From the NCBI GenBank assembly GCA_036494465.1, contig DASXOJ010000158.1, positions 1-64,000 on the forward strand: a DNA stretch of 64,000 nucleotides, read 5' to 3'. Below the pieces are notes generated by a model. That model was given only the letters and a program-made list of their open reading frames with translations, did not search any database and was not told where the DNA came from. The DNA comes from CAJCJE01 sp036494465 (GTDB taxonomy: Bacteria > Actinomycetota > Actinomycetes > Mycobacteriales > Pseudonocardiaceae). The translations under genes and the position numbers were made by a program. Positions within the stretch are counted from its first letter, which is position 1. Every line of letters begins with the position of its first letter. Positions 35,443-43,532 of this stretch are shown here, one piece after another.

Positions 35443-36495
35443 GTGATCCGTGTCGGTCTGCTCGGCTCCGGCTTCATCGCCGACACCTACGCCGACGCCC
35501 TCCAGGACGTGCGCAACGCCGAACTCGTGGCCAACTACTCGCGTGACCTCGGCCGGGCGACGGCGCTGGCGGAAAAGTGGGGGCCGATCCCCCGGCAGTA
35601 CGACGACATGACCGCGCTGTGCGCCGATGACGACGTGGATCTGGTCGTGGTCGCGCTGCCCAACGAGGTGCACGTGGACGCGGTGCGGATCGCGGCAGCA
35701 GCCGGTAAGGGCATCGTGTGCACCAAGCCGCTGGCGCGCACCGGCGCGGAAGCCGCCGAGATCCTGCGCATCGTGCGCGAAGCGGGGGTCTGGCACGGTT
35801 ACGCGGAATCGTCCGTGTTCTCCCCCAACATCGCCAAGGCGCATCAGATGGTGAAGGCGGGCGCGATCGGCGACGTGCTGACCATGCGCGCCCGCGAAGC
35901 CCACTCCGGACCGCATGCCCCGCACTTCTGGGACGCCGAAACCGCCGGTGGCGGGGCACTGCTGGACATGGGCTGCCACACCATCGAGTCGGCCCGGCAC
36001 TTCTTCGGCAAGGACAACCCGATCACCGAGGTGTTCGCCTGGGGCGCGACGCTCGCGCACGCGGACAAGACCACCGGCGAGGACACCGCGATCGCGCTGC
36101 TCAAGTTCGCGGGCGGCCAGCTCGCCACGGTCGAGTCGTCCTGGATCGAGAAGGGCGGCATGCAGCTGCGGCACGAACTCGTCGGCAGCGCGGGCCGGAT
36201 CGTCACCGACACCGCGTCCACCCCGGTCTGGGGCTTCATCGAACATCCGGCCGGCTACCTGGTGGAAAAGGCGGACGCGGACACCGGCTGGGTCTACCCG
36301 GTTCCCGAGGAGGCCCGCGCCTACGGATTCAGCCAGGAGATGCGGCACTTCGTGGACTGTTTCGCGGCAGGCACGACGCCCGATGAAACGTTCGAGGACG
36401 GACACATCGTCAACTGCGTGCTGGACGCCTGCTACGCGGCGATGAAGTCCGGAACCTGGGAGACGGTTACCTCGAATGGGCGGACCAACCCGTGA
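35443..36495 (+). CDS. Gfo/Idh/MocA-family oxidoreductase 1
   Basis: GTG 35443 has a perfect AGGAGG five bases upstream. The 350-aa protein has an N-terminal Rossmann fold (G-L-L-G-S-G-F-I-A) and a C-terminal alpha/beta substrate domain. The usual E-K-P reads T-K-P (V-C-T-K-P-L-A), keeping the catalytic Lys. G-G-G-A-L-L-D-M-G-C-H keeps the D-x3-H pair. Relatives use NAD(P) to oxidise or reduce sugar or inositol hydroxyls, several giving 3-keto-glycosides. Its stop overlaps the GntR-2 start (GTGA). A role in oxidising the imported sugar is inferred from context. Confidence 0.87.
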   Translation: MIRVGLLGSGFIADTYADALQDVRNAELVANYSRDLGRATALAEKWGPIPRQYDDMTALCADDDVDLVVVALPNEVHVDAVRIAAAAGKGIVCTKPLARTGAEAAEILRIVREAGVWHGYAESSVFSPNIAKAHQMVKAGAIGDVLTMRAREAHSGPHAPHFWDAETAGGGALLDMGCHTIESARHFFGKDNPITEVFAWGATLAHADKTTGEDTAIALLKFAGGQLATVESSWIEKGGMQLRHELVGSAGRIVTDTASTPVWGFIEHPAGYLVEKADADTGWVYPVPEEARAYGFSQEMRHFVDCFAAGTTPDETFEDGHIVNCVLDACYAAMKSGTWETVTSNGRTNP

Positions 36496-37223
36496 CGTTG
36501 CTTCAGTCGGACAACCCGGAGCCGTTGTGGCTGCGGGCCGCCGAGACCATCCGCGAGCAGGTGTCCGAGGGCGCGCTGCGCCCCGGTTCGCGGCTGCCAC
36601 CGGAGCGCGATCTGTGCCGTCGGCTGGACATCTCGCGGGTGACGCTGCGCCGCGCGCTGCTGCAACTCGTCGACGACGGCGTGCTCAAACCGTCGCACGG
36701 TCGCGGCTGGTACGTGGCCTCCGACGAACGCAAGGACTGGCCCAACAGCCTGGAATCCTTCAGTGAAACAGCCGCCCGGATGGGCCTGGTCGCCACGTCG
36801 GTCGTGCTCAGGGCGGACAACGCGATGGCGACCCTGGACGAAGCGGAAACTCTGGGCGTCGCGCCGGGTGCACTGCTGTTCCACCTCGAACGCGTGCGGA
36901 TGCTCGACGAGGTGCCGATCGCGATCGACCGCTCGATCGTGCCCGCCGACCTCGCGCCGGGACTGGCCACCGCCGACTTCCGCACCGAATCGCTCTATAC
37001 CGCGCTCGGGTCGGCAGGCTTGGTCCTGGCCAACGCGGAAACCACCATCGAGGCGCGCGAAGCCGATGCGACCATCGCCGAACACCTGCGGGTCGGCGTC
37101 GGCAAGCCGATTCTGGTCATGCACCAGACCGTGTTGAACCCGGCTGACCGGCCGCTGTTCGCGTCGGCCATTTCCTATGTCGGCGATCGATATCGGCTGC
37201 GCACGTCGTTCGCCCGGTCCTGA
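36492..37223 (+). CDS. GntR/UTRA (HutC-type) transcriptional regulator 2
   Basis: GTG 36492 overlaps the Gfo/Idh stop by four bases. The 243-aa protein has an HTH (~8-78: L-P-P-E-R-D-L-C-R-R-L-D-I-S-R-V-T-L-R-R-A-L) and a UTRA domain (~95-240). It is a paralogue of GntR 1 over the whole length. The two recognition helices are nearly the same (N-I-S-R-M-T-L-R-K against D-I-S-R-V-T-L-R-R), so they probably bind similar DNA, while the UTRA domains differ more and may sense different ligands (inference). The copper amine oxidase promoter lies just downstream. Confidence 0.88.
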   Translation: MTLLQSDNPEPLWLRAAETIREQVSEGALRPGSRLPPERDLCRRLDISRVTLRRALLQLVDDGVLKPSHGRGWYVASDERKDWPNSLESFSETAARMGLVATSVVLRADNAMATLDEAETLGVAPGALLFHLERVRMLDEVPIAIDRSIVPADLAPGLATADFRTESLYTALGSAGLVLANAETTIEAREADATIAEHLRVGVGKPILVMHQTVLNPADRPLFASAISYVGDRYRLRTSFARS

Positions 37224-37234
37224 CAATTAGTGTA

Positions 37235-37265
37235 TTGCCTTGGTCTACTATTGGTATATAGTGGT
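37235..37265 (+). promoter_or_regulatory. Copper amine oxidase promoter with embedded phased TGGT operator
   Basis: TTGCCT (37235-37240) and TATAGT (37257-37262) are spaced 16 bp; the -10 matches five of six bases. TGGT occurs at 37241, 37252 and 37262 (steps 11 and 10), so the motif fills the spacer and overlaps the -10. A transcript starting about seven bases past the -10 would begin at the ATG (37270), and no Shine-Dalgarno sequence is seen: a leaderless, repressible message is likely. Confidence 0.6.
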
Positions 37266-37269
37266 TCCC

Positions 37270-39144
37270 ATGCCACTATCGGATCTGTTGGCATCACCGA
37301 ACGCGGACGAGATCGAAGCCTGCCATGCGGTACTGAACCGCGACGGCCATCTCGGACCGGACGTGCACGTGTCGTACTTCGGTCTGGCCGAGCAGGACAA
37401 GCGCGAATCGCCAGTGCCACGCCGATTCCGCGCGTTCCTCATCGACATGCGCACCGGCGTTTCACACGACGCCCTGGTCTGCCCGGCCGAAGATCGCGTG
37501 GTCTCCGCGCGGCAGCTTGATCCGGATGTGGACGGCCAGGTGCCGGTGGTGATCGCGGAATTCCCGTTGGTCCAGGAAATCGTCCAGCGCGACGATCGCT
37601 GGCTGGCCGCGATGCGCAAGCGCGGGCTCACCGACCTGTCGCAGTTACGCGTCAACCCGCTCTCCGCAGGCAGGCTCGCCGAAGCCGAACGCGGCCACCG
37701 GATCCAGCGCTGTTTCACCTTCGTCCAGAAGACCCCGAACGATCTCGGCTGGGCCCACCCGGTCGACGGCGTCACCGTCATCGTCGATCTGGTCACCCAC
37801 GAAGTCCTCGACGTCATCGACTACGCCGACCTCCCCGTCCCGCAGGAGGACGGCAACTTCCACGACCCGGCCTGGGTGAACCAACCCGAGCGCCCCGGTG
37901 TCAAGCCGATCCACATCAGCCAGCCCGACGGCCCGAGCTTCACCATCGACGAGCACGGCGTGCTCGACTGGCTCGGCTGGCAACTCCAGGTCGGTTTCGA
38001 CCAGCGCGAAGGTCTGGTGCTGCACAACATCGGCATCAACGGACGCCCGGTCATCCACCGCGCGTCGATCGCCGAAATGGTTGTCCCGTACGGTGATCCG
38101 AGCCCGCAGCGCTGGTTCCAGACCTTCTTCGACGGCGGCGAATACCTGCTCGGCGGCTTCGCCAACTCGCTCGAACTCGGCTGTGACTGCGTCGGCGAGA
38201 TCACCTACCTCGACGTGACCATGGCCGATGCGAAGGGCCACGCGCGCACCGTGCCGCAGGCGATCTGCATCCACGAAGAGGACGCGGGCATCGGCTGGAA
38301 GCACTTCGACAACTGGAACGGGTCGACCGCGTCGCGGCGCAACCGCCGGTTGGTGGTCTCGTTCTTCGTCACGGTCGGCAACTACGACTACGGCTTCTAC
38401 TGGTACTTCTACCTCGACGGCACGATCGAACTGGAGATCAAGGCGACCGGCGTGGTGTTCACCTCCGCCTACGTCGGCAACGGCTATGCCACCGAGATCG
38501 CGCCCGGTCTCGGTGCCCCGCACCACCAGCACCTGTTCAGCGCGCGCCTGGACATGACGGTCGACGGCCCTGACAACGCGGTCGACGAACTCGAAGCGGC
38601 CACCGCCCCGCGCGGCGCGGACAACCCGACCGGCACCGGCATCGTCCAGACGGTCACCCGGCTGCGCACCGAGCAGCAGGCCCAGCGCATCGCCGACAAC
38701 GCAACCGGCCGCGTCTGGCTGATCTCGAACCCGTCGGTCCAGAACCGGCTGGGCGGCAATGTCGGCTATGTGCTGTACCCCGAGGGCAAACCGCTGCTGC
38801 TCGCCGATCCGCAGTCCGATGTGTACAGTCGGGCGACGTTCGCAACCAAGCACCTCTGGGTGACGCCCTACGCGCCGGACGAGAAACACCCTGCGGGCGA
38901 CTTCGTCAACATGCACCCCGGCGGTGCGGGCCTGCCGACCTGGACCATGGCCGATCGCGACGTCGACGACACCGACATCGTGCTCTGGCACACGTTCGGC
39001 CTGACGCACTTCCCGCGCATCGAGGACTGGCCGGTGATGCCGGTCGACTCGACCGGCTTCGTGCTGAAACCCCACGGCTTTTTTGCTCGCAATCCGATGC
39101 TCGATCTGCCGCCCAGCGACCACTGCGCACCGGACCATGCCTAG
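37270..39144 (+). CDS. Copper-containing primary amine oxidase
   Basis: ATG 37270 is the best start; a GTG at 37261 is possible but neither has a Shine-Dalgarno sequence. The 624-aa protein has the three-domain copper amine oxidase layout without signal peptide. Y372 in V-G-N-Y-D-Y is the precursor of the topaquinone cofactor. H419 and H421 (H-H-Q-H-L-F) and H580 (L-T-H-F-P-R-I-E-D-W-P-V-M-P) are the expected copper ligands. The reaction converts a primary amine with O2 to an aldehyde, ammonia and H2O2. Its position between a GntR regulator and a sugar isomerase suggests an amino-sugar, amino-alcohol or aryl-alkylamine substrate released in this pathway (inference). Confidence 0.93.
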   Translation: MPLSDLLASPNADEIEACHAVLNRDGHLGPDVHVSYFGLAEQDKRESPVPRRFRAFLIDMRTGVSHDALVCPAEDRVVSARQLDPDVDGQVPVVIAEFPLVQEIVQRDDRWLAAMRKRGLTDLSQLRVNPLSAGRLAEAERGHRIQRCFTFVQKTPNDLGWAHPVDGVTVIVDLVTHEVLDVIDYADLPVPQEDGNFHDPAWVNQPERPGVKPIHISQPDGPSFTIDEHGVLDWLGWQLQVGFDQREGLVLHNIGINGRPVIHRASIAEMVVPYGDPSPQRWFQTFFDGGEYLLGGFANSLELGCDCVGEITYLDVTMADAKGHARTVPQAICIHEEDAGIGWKHFDNWNGSTASRRNRRLVVSFFVTVGNYDYGFYWYFYLDGTIELEIKATGVVFTSAYVGNGYATEIAPGLGAPHHQHLFSARLDMTVDGPDNAVDELEAATAPRGADNPTGTGIVQTVTRLRTEQQAQRIADNATGRVWLISNPSVQNRLGGNVGYVLYPEGKPLLLADPQSDVYSRATFATKHLWVTPYAPDEKHPAGDFVNMHPGGAGLPTWTMADRDVDDTDIVLWHTFGLTHFPRIEDWPVMPVDSTGFVLKPHGFFARNPMLDLPPSDHCAPDHA

Positions 39145-39154
39145 GAGGCCCCGC

Positions 39155-39901
39155 TTGACCGCCCAACTCGGAGTCCAGTTGTTCAGCGTGCGCGACGACC
39201 TCGGTGCCGATGTGCTCGGCGCCACGCTGAAACGGTTGGCTGGCATGGGTTTCACGCACGTCGAGCCGTACGACATTCTCGGCTGCACCGACGCGCTCCA
39301 GGCCGCCATGCGCGACGCCGGCCTGGTCGCCAGCACCGCGCATTCGAACATCGTCGACCCGAAGCTCGACCGCGACGCGATCGTGGCCGCCGCCAAGCAA
39401 CTCGGCATCGACACCATCATCGTGCCCTGGGTCGAACCCGGCACCATCGCCACCCGGGCGGGGGTGGCAGCGCTCGCCGCCGCGATCAACGACGCGGCCG
39501 GTTTCGCCGCGCGGCATGATATCCGGATCGGTTACCACAACCACGACTTCGAGTTCAGCACGAAGATCGACGGGGCGTCCGCCTACGATCTGCTCGTCTC
39601 GCTGCTCGACGACGCGGTAGTGCTGGAAGTCGACACCTACTGGGCCAGCGTTGGCGGCGAGGACGTGTTCGAGCTGCTGCCCCGGCTCGGCGAGCGGGTC
39701 CGGTTCCTGCACGTGAAAACCGAACCGCCGAACCCGCCAGACCGGGTCATGCTCGGCCCGGACATCAGCGACCGCCAGGCCGAAGTGCTGGCCCTGACCA
39801 AGGTGGAGCTGCCGATCGTGGAGGCGGTCGTGCACGAGGGCGACATCTTCCCGGTGCTGGAACGGAATGCGGCGTTCTTCCGCAAGGAGGTGGCGGCGTG
39901 A
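39155..39901 (+). CDS. Sugar phosphate isomerase/epimerase-like TIM-barrel protein (right arm)
   Basis: I chose TTG 39155 (L-T-A-Q-L-G-V-Q-L-F) because AGGAGG (39143-39148) stands six bases upstream; an ATG further 5' would overlap that site. The 248-aa TIM barrel shares G-Y-H-N-H-D-F-E-F, L-E-V-D-T-Y-W and L-G-E-R-V-R-F-L-H-V-K with the left-arm paralogue. The final metal-site region reads V-E-A-V-V-H-E-G-D. It is coupled to the next gene by a GTGA overlap. As an oxidoreductase-isomerase pair, these two resemble inositol-type or 3-keto-glycoside pathways; the exact reaction is open. Confidence 0.82.
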   Translation: MTAQLGVQLFSVRDDLGADVLGATLKRLAGMGFTHVEPYDILGCTDALQAAMRDAGLVASTAHSNIVDPKLDRDAIVAAAKQLGIDTIIVPWVEPGTIATRAGVAALAAAINDAAGFAARHDIRIGYHNHDFEFSTKIDGASAYDLLVSLLDDAVVLEVDTYWASVGGEDVFELLPRLGERVRFLHVKTEPPNPPDRVMLGPDISDRQAEVLALTKVELPIVEAVVHEGDIFPVLERNAAFFRKEVAA

Positions 39902-40986
39902 GCACCGGTGTCGGTCTGATCGGCGCGGGCAACATCTCCGACGAGTACCTGCGCAGCCTCACCAGTTACCCCGATCTGAAGGTCGTCGGCGTCTCGGATC
40001 TCGACCTGGATCGCGCCCGCGCGCAGGCCGACAAGTACGGCGTCGGTTTCTCCGGCACGCCGGACGCGCTGCTCGCGCGCGAGGACGTCGAGCTGGTCGT
40101 CAACATCACGACGCCCGCGGTGCACGTCGAGGTCGCACTGGCCGCGATCGCCGCCGGCAAACACGTCTGGGGTGAGAAACCCCTTGCGCTGGACCGGAAG
40201 TCCGCTCGCCAGGTACTCGACGCGGCCGACGTGGCGGGTGTCGTGATCGGCAGCGCCCCGGACACCATTCTCGGCGAGGCGATCCAGCATTCGCACCGGA
40301 TGCTCAGCGACGGCGCGATCGGCGCCCCGCGCACGGTGCTCACGTTGATGCAGGGTCCTGGACCCGACGCCTGGCATCCGCGCCCGCAGTTCCTGTTCGC
40401 GCGCGGCGCCGGTCCGCTGCTCGACATCGGCCCGTACTACTTCACGACTCTGGTGCAGCTGCTCGGGCCGATCGCCTCGATCGAGGCGCTGGGCAGCAAA
40501 CCGCGTGCCGAGCGGGTCATCGGGTCGGGGCCGGACGCGGGCGCCGCGTTCCCGGTCGAGGTGTCCACGCATGTCAGTGTGCTGACGCGGTTCGCGTCCG
40601 GGGTCGTTGGCACGTCGATCTACAGTTTCGACTCCGCCGTGCCACGCCAGCTGTTCGAGATCTCCGGCGCGGACGGCACGCTGGAAGTTCCGGTCAGCGG
40701 TTTCGACGGCCCGGCCCGGCTTTACGCCAACGGCGCCGACGACTGGTCCAGTACTCCCCCGCCCGGCGTACCGAGGGTGCGCGGCGTCGGCGTGCTGGAA
40801 ATGGCCCGCGCCATCCGCACGGGCGAAGCGCCGCGCGCCAGCGGCAAGCTCGCGTACCACGTGCTCGACGCCATGCTCGCGGTCGAGGACTCGATCGAGT
40901 CGGGGGCGCCGATCGTGCTGGACAGTTCCGCGGATCCGATCACGGCGTTGCCCGCCGACTGGGATCCAACCGCGCAGACCTGGTGA
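39898..40986 (+). CDS. Gfo/Idh/MocA-family oxidoreductase 2
   Basis: GTG 39898 overlaps the isomerase TGA. The 362-aa protein has G-L-I-G-A-G-N-I-S at the Rossmann start, a canonical E-K-P (W-G-E-K-P-L-A-L) and a C-terminal substrate domain. The usual D-I-G-x-H reads D-I-G-P-Y-Y, so the second catalytic His is a Tyr. That variant marks a distinct subgroup, and the enzyme may oxidise a different position from oxidoreductase 1 or act as a lyase-type member. The SIS-domain gene begins 23 bp downstream. Confidence 0.85.
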   Translation: MSTGVGLIGAGNISDEYLRSLTSYPDLKVVGVSDLDLDRARAQADKYGVGFSGTPDALLAREDVELVVNITTPAVHVEVALAAIAAGKHVWGEKPLALDRKSARQVLDAADVAGVVIGSAPDTILGEAIQHSHRMLSDGAIGAPRTVLTLMQGPGPDAWHPRPQFLFARGAGPLLDIGPYYFTTLVQLLGPIASIEALGSKPRAERVIGSGPDAGAAFPVEVSTHVSVLTRFASGVVGTSIYSFDSAVPRQLFEISGADGTLEVPVSGFDGPARLYANGADDWSSTPPPGVPRVRGVGVLEMARAIRTGEAPRASGKLAYHVLDAMLAVEDSIESGAPIVLDSSADPITALPADWDPTAQTW

Positions 40987-41009
40987 CCTGATTTCGGTGG
41001 GGAGGAAAT

Positions 41010-42020
41010 GTGGATGATCGGGATATCCCGTTCGTCGAGGCGCGCCTGACCCAGGCCGACCGACTTGCTGTCGCCATCGAATCGGTGACCGCCCAGCTGG
41101 CCGCGTTGCGGGCAGCGGACGAGCTGACCGGACCGGGCCCGATCTTCGTCGGCATCGGCGCGAGCCTGGCCGCCGCGTGCGCGCCGGTGTGGGAGTTGCG
41201 CGGCAGGGGGGTGCATTCGTGGCGGCTCGGTGCCGGTGACCTGCCGCTGCCGTTCCCGCCGAGCGGGCATCCGATCGTCGGGGTGTCGCAGAGCGGGCGA
41301 AGCGCGGAGACGTTGACCGTGCTCAAGGAGGTGCCGGAAGACCAGCGGTACGCGGTCGTCAACTACCAGCCGTCGCCGATCGCCGAGCTCGTGCAGCGCA
41401 CCATCAGCCTGGACAACATTCCGGACAGCTACGCGTCCACGATCGGCTACACCGCGACCGTCGCCGCGCTCGGCCTGATCGCGGACAGCTGGGACGGTGG
41501 CGCGATCGATCAGGGCTGGGCCCGGCTACCGGAGATCTTCCGCGCCTGCGACGCCGAGTTCGGCGACCGGATCACGCCCATCGCCGCGCTGTTCACCTCG
41601 GCGGAGTCGATCGACTTCGTCGGCGCTGGCCCGTCGGTCGGCTCGGCCGAATCGGGTGCGTTGCTGTTCCGGGAGGTCGCGCGCATCCACGCGACCGCGA
41701 TGAGCACGCGGCAGTACCTGCACGGCTCGATGGAATCCGCAGGCGACGGCGTGCACGTGCTGCTCGGCGACACCCGCGAACTGGAGGTCGCGCGGACGTT
41801 GTCCGAAGCCGGTCACCAGGTCGTGCTGCTCAGCACCGAACCCGTACCGGCCGGTCCGAGGCTGTGCACGGTCCGCCTGCCCGCCCTGCCGCCGTCCCAG
41901 CGTGCGATCATCGAGGCGCTGTTCATGCAGGTCCTGGTCGGTGAGGCGGCCAACCTGCGCGGCCTGAACATCGAGGAGTTCGTCTTCAACAACACCGACA
42001 CCAAGGTCCCGTTACCGTGA
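41010..42020 (+). CDS. SIS-domain sugar isomerase/deaminase-like protein
   Basis: GTG 41010 is preceded by GGAGG. The 336-aa protein has two SIS domains like the isomerase half of GlmS and AgaS/FrlB proteins: G-I-G-A-S-L-A-A-A in the first, V-G-V-S-Q-S-G-R-S-A-E-T as the phosphosugar loop, G-A-G-P-S-V-G-S-A-E-S-G-A-L-L in the second. There is no glutaminase domain, so it is not GlmS. Relatives isomerise or deaminate amino-sugar phosphates or deglycate fructosamine phosphates. The stop overlaps the kinase start (GTGA), so the phosphosugar may come from that kinase. Confidence 0.85.
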   Translation: MDDRDIPFVEARLTQADRLAVAIESVTAQLAALRAADELTGPGPIFVGIGASLAAACAPVWELRGRGVHSWRLGAGDLPLPFPPSGHPIVGVSQSGRSAETLTVLKEVPEDQRYAVVNYQPSPIAELVQRTISLDNIPDSYASTIGYTATVAALGLIADSWDGGAIDQGWARLPEIFRACDAEFGDRITPIAALFTSAESIDFVGAGPSVGSAESGALLFREVARIHATAMSTRQYLHGSMESAGDGVHVLLGDTRELEVARTLSEAGHQVVLLSTEPVPAGPRLCTVRLPALPPSQRAIIEALFMQVLVGEAANLRGLNIEEFVFNNTDTKVPLP

Positions 42021-42919
42021 CTCGCGTCGTGGCCGGGCTCGACGTCGGCGGCACCAAGGTCGCGGTCCGGATCGAGGCCGTCGACGGCAGGCGCCTCGTC
42101 GACACCGAACTGCCCGCCGAGGACTGGAGCGCGTCGCCGGTCGAGACTGCCGCCGCCTGGTTGCACACCCGGTTGCACCGGGTGTTGCCGCGCGCGGCGG
42201 AGTTGGTGACGGTCGGCATCGGCGCGCAGGGCTGCGACACCCAGCAGCACAGCGTCGAACTCGCCGCCGCACTGCACACGATCGGCGTGTGCGCGACGGT
42301 GGTCAACGATGCCGCATTGCTGGTGCCTGCCGCCCGGCTGACCACCGGCATCGGCGTGGTCGCGGGCACCGGCGCGATCGGCGTCGGCCAGGACGCGCAC
42401 GGCAACACGATTTTCGCGGGCGGCTGGGGTTGGGTGATCGGCGACGAGGCTGGGTCGGCCGGGATCGTCCGGCTGGCCACGATCGCCGCATTGACCGCGC
42501 ACGACGAAGGTGCGCCGGATGACGGTCTGCTCGCCGCGCTGCAACGCGCATTCGGCGTCGACGGGCCGGAGGCGCTGGCCCGCGCGGTCAACGACGAACC
42601 GACCACCGGCAACTGGGGTCCACGCGCCCCCACCGTGTTCGGCGCGGCGGATGCCGGATCGACACTCGCGATCGGCGTGATCGACGCGGCCGCCGATCAT
42701 CTGTCCACTCTGGTCGGTCGGCTGGTCGCGCGTGGCGCGGTCGGTGCCGACGTCGTGGCGGCGGGCAGCGTGATCATCGGTCAGCCGCGCCTGGCCAAGG
42801 CGTTCGAGGACCGGATAACCGAGACCCACCCGAACCTGTCCGTCACCTTCCTCGCCGAGCCACCGGTCATCGGCGCGGTCGTGCTCGCCCGCCGCCTGCT
42901 CGCCGTCGCGGTATCCTGA
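42017..42919 (+). CDS. BadF/BcrA-type ATPase, probable N-acetylglucosamine-type kinase
   Basis: GTG 42017 overlaps the SIS stop. The 300-aa protein is an ASKHA ATPase with phosphate-1 loop G-L-D-V-G-G-T-K-V, phosphate-2 loop A-G-T-G-A-I-G and G-G-W-G-W-V-I-G-D-E-G-S-like A-G-S, the pattern of GlcNAc kinases of the BadF/BadG family. It would phosphorylate an amino sugar (GlcNAc or glucosamine are the best guesses) using ATP in the cytosol. It is the last gene of the plus-strand arm of the island. Confidence 0.83.
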   Translation: MTRVVAGLDVGGTKVAVRIEAVDGRRLVDTELPAEDWSASPVETAAAWLHTRLHRVLPRAAELVTVGIGAQGCDTQQHSVELAAALHTIGVCATVVNDAALLVPAARLTTGIGVVAGTGAIGVGQDAHGNTIFAGGWGWVIGDEAGSAGIVRLATIAALTAHDEGAPDDGLLAALQRAFGVDGPEALARAVNDEPTTGNWGPRAPTVFGAADAGSTLAIGVIDAAADHLSTLVGRLVARGAVGADVVAAGSVIIGQPRLAKAFEDRITETHPNLSVTFLAEPPVIGAVVLARRLLAVAVS

Positions 42920-42926
42920 ACCAAGC

Positions 42927-42939
42927 GGAACACGGTTCC
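42927..42939. promoter_or_regulatory. GGAAC-ACG-GTTCC dyad, probable TetR autoregulatory site
   Basis: A perfect 5+3+5 palindrome 14 bp upstream of the TetR start, in the 34-bp gap after the kinase gene. TetR regulators commonly bind such a dyad beside their own start. Confidence 0.5.
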
Positions 42940-42953
42940 AGAAGGCTGGTGAC

Positions 42954-43532
42954 ATGAGCGAGAGCACGGCTCGACGGGTGCGCGCGGACGCGCGGCGCAA
43001 CATCGACGCGCTGCTCGACGCGGCGAAGTCGGTGTTCGCCAGCTCCGGTGTTGACGCGCCGGTGCGCGAGATCGCGACCAAGGCGGGGGTTGGCGTCGGC
43101 ACCGTGTACCGGCACTTTCCGCAGCGTTCCGACCTGGTCGTCGCGGTGTTCCAGCATGAGGTCGACGAGACCGCGGTGGCGGCCAGGGAGCTCGCGGCCA
43201 AGCACGAGCCCGGCCAGGCGCTCGCGTTGTGGCTGCACCGCTTCGCCGGGTTCTTCGCCACCAAACGCGGGCTCGCCGCCGCGCTGCACTCGGGCGACCC
43301 GGCGTTCAGCGCGCTGCCCGCGTATTTCGACGCACACCTGCGCTCCGCGCTGGAATCGCTGCTCGCCGACGCCAGAACAGCAGGCGAAATACGCGCGGAC
43401 GTCGACCCGAACGAGCTGTTGCACGCGATCGCCAGCCTGTCCGCCGGCGAGGCGCCGCAACCCGGGTATGCCCAGCGCATGGTCGACCTGCTGGTCGATG
43501 GCCTGCGCTACGGCGCGCCGACCGCCACCTGA
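42954..43532 (+). CDS. TetR-family transcriptional regulator
   Basis: The 192-aa protein has a TetR N-terminal HTH (~12-60: I-D-A-L-L-D-A-A-K-S-V-F, V-R-E-I-A-T-K-A-G-V-G-V-G-T-V-Y-R-H-F-P) and a helical C-terminal ligand/dimer domain. ATG 42954 lies 14 bp past the GGAAC-ACG-GTTCC dyad. Its 3' end overlaps the convergent ABC exporter gene by 25 bp, so the two messages are antisense at their ends. It may regulate itself, the exporter operon or the kinase end of the island; context does not decide. Confidence 0.88.
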   Translation: MSESTARRVRADARRNIDALLDAAKSVFASSGVDAPVREIATKAGVGVGTVYRHFPQRSDLVVAVFQHEVDETAVAARELAAKHEPGQALALWLHRFAGFFATKRGLAAALHSGDPAFSALPAYFDAHLRSALESLLADARTAGEIRADVDPNELLHAIASLSAGEAPQPGYAQRMVDLLVDGLRYGAPTAT

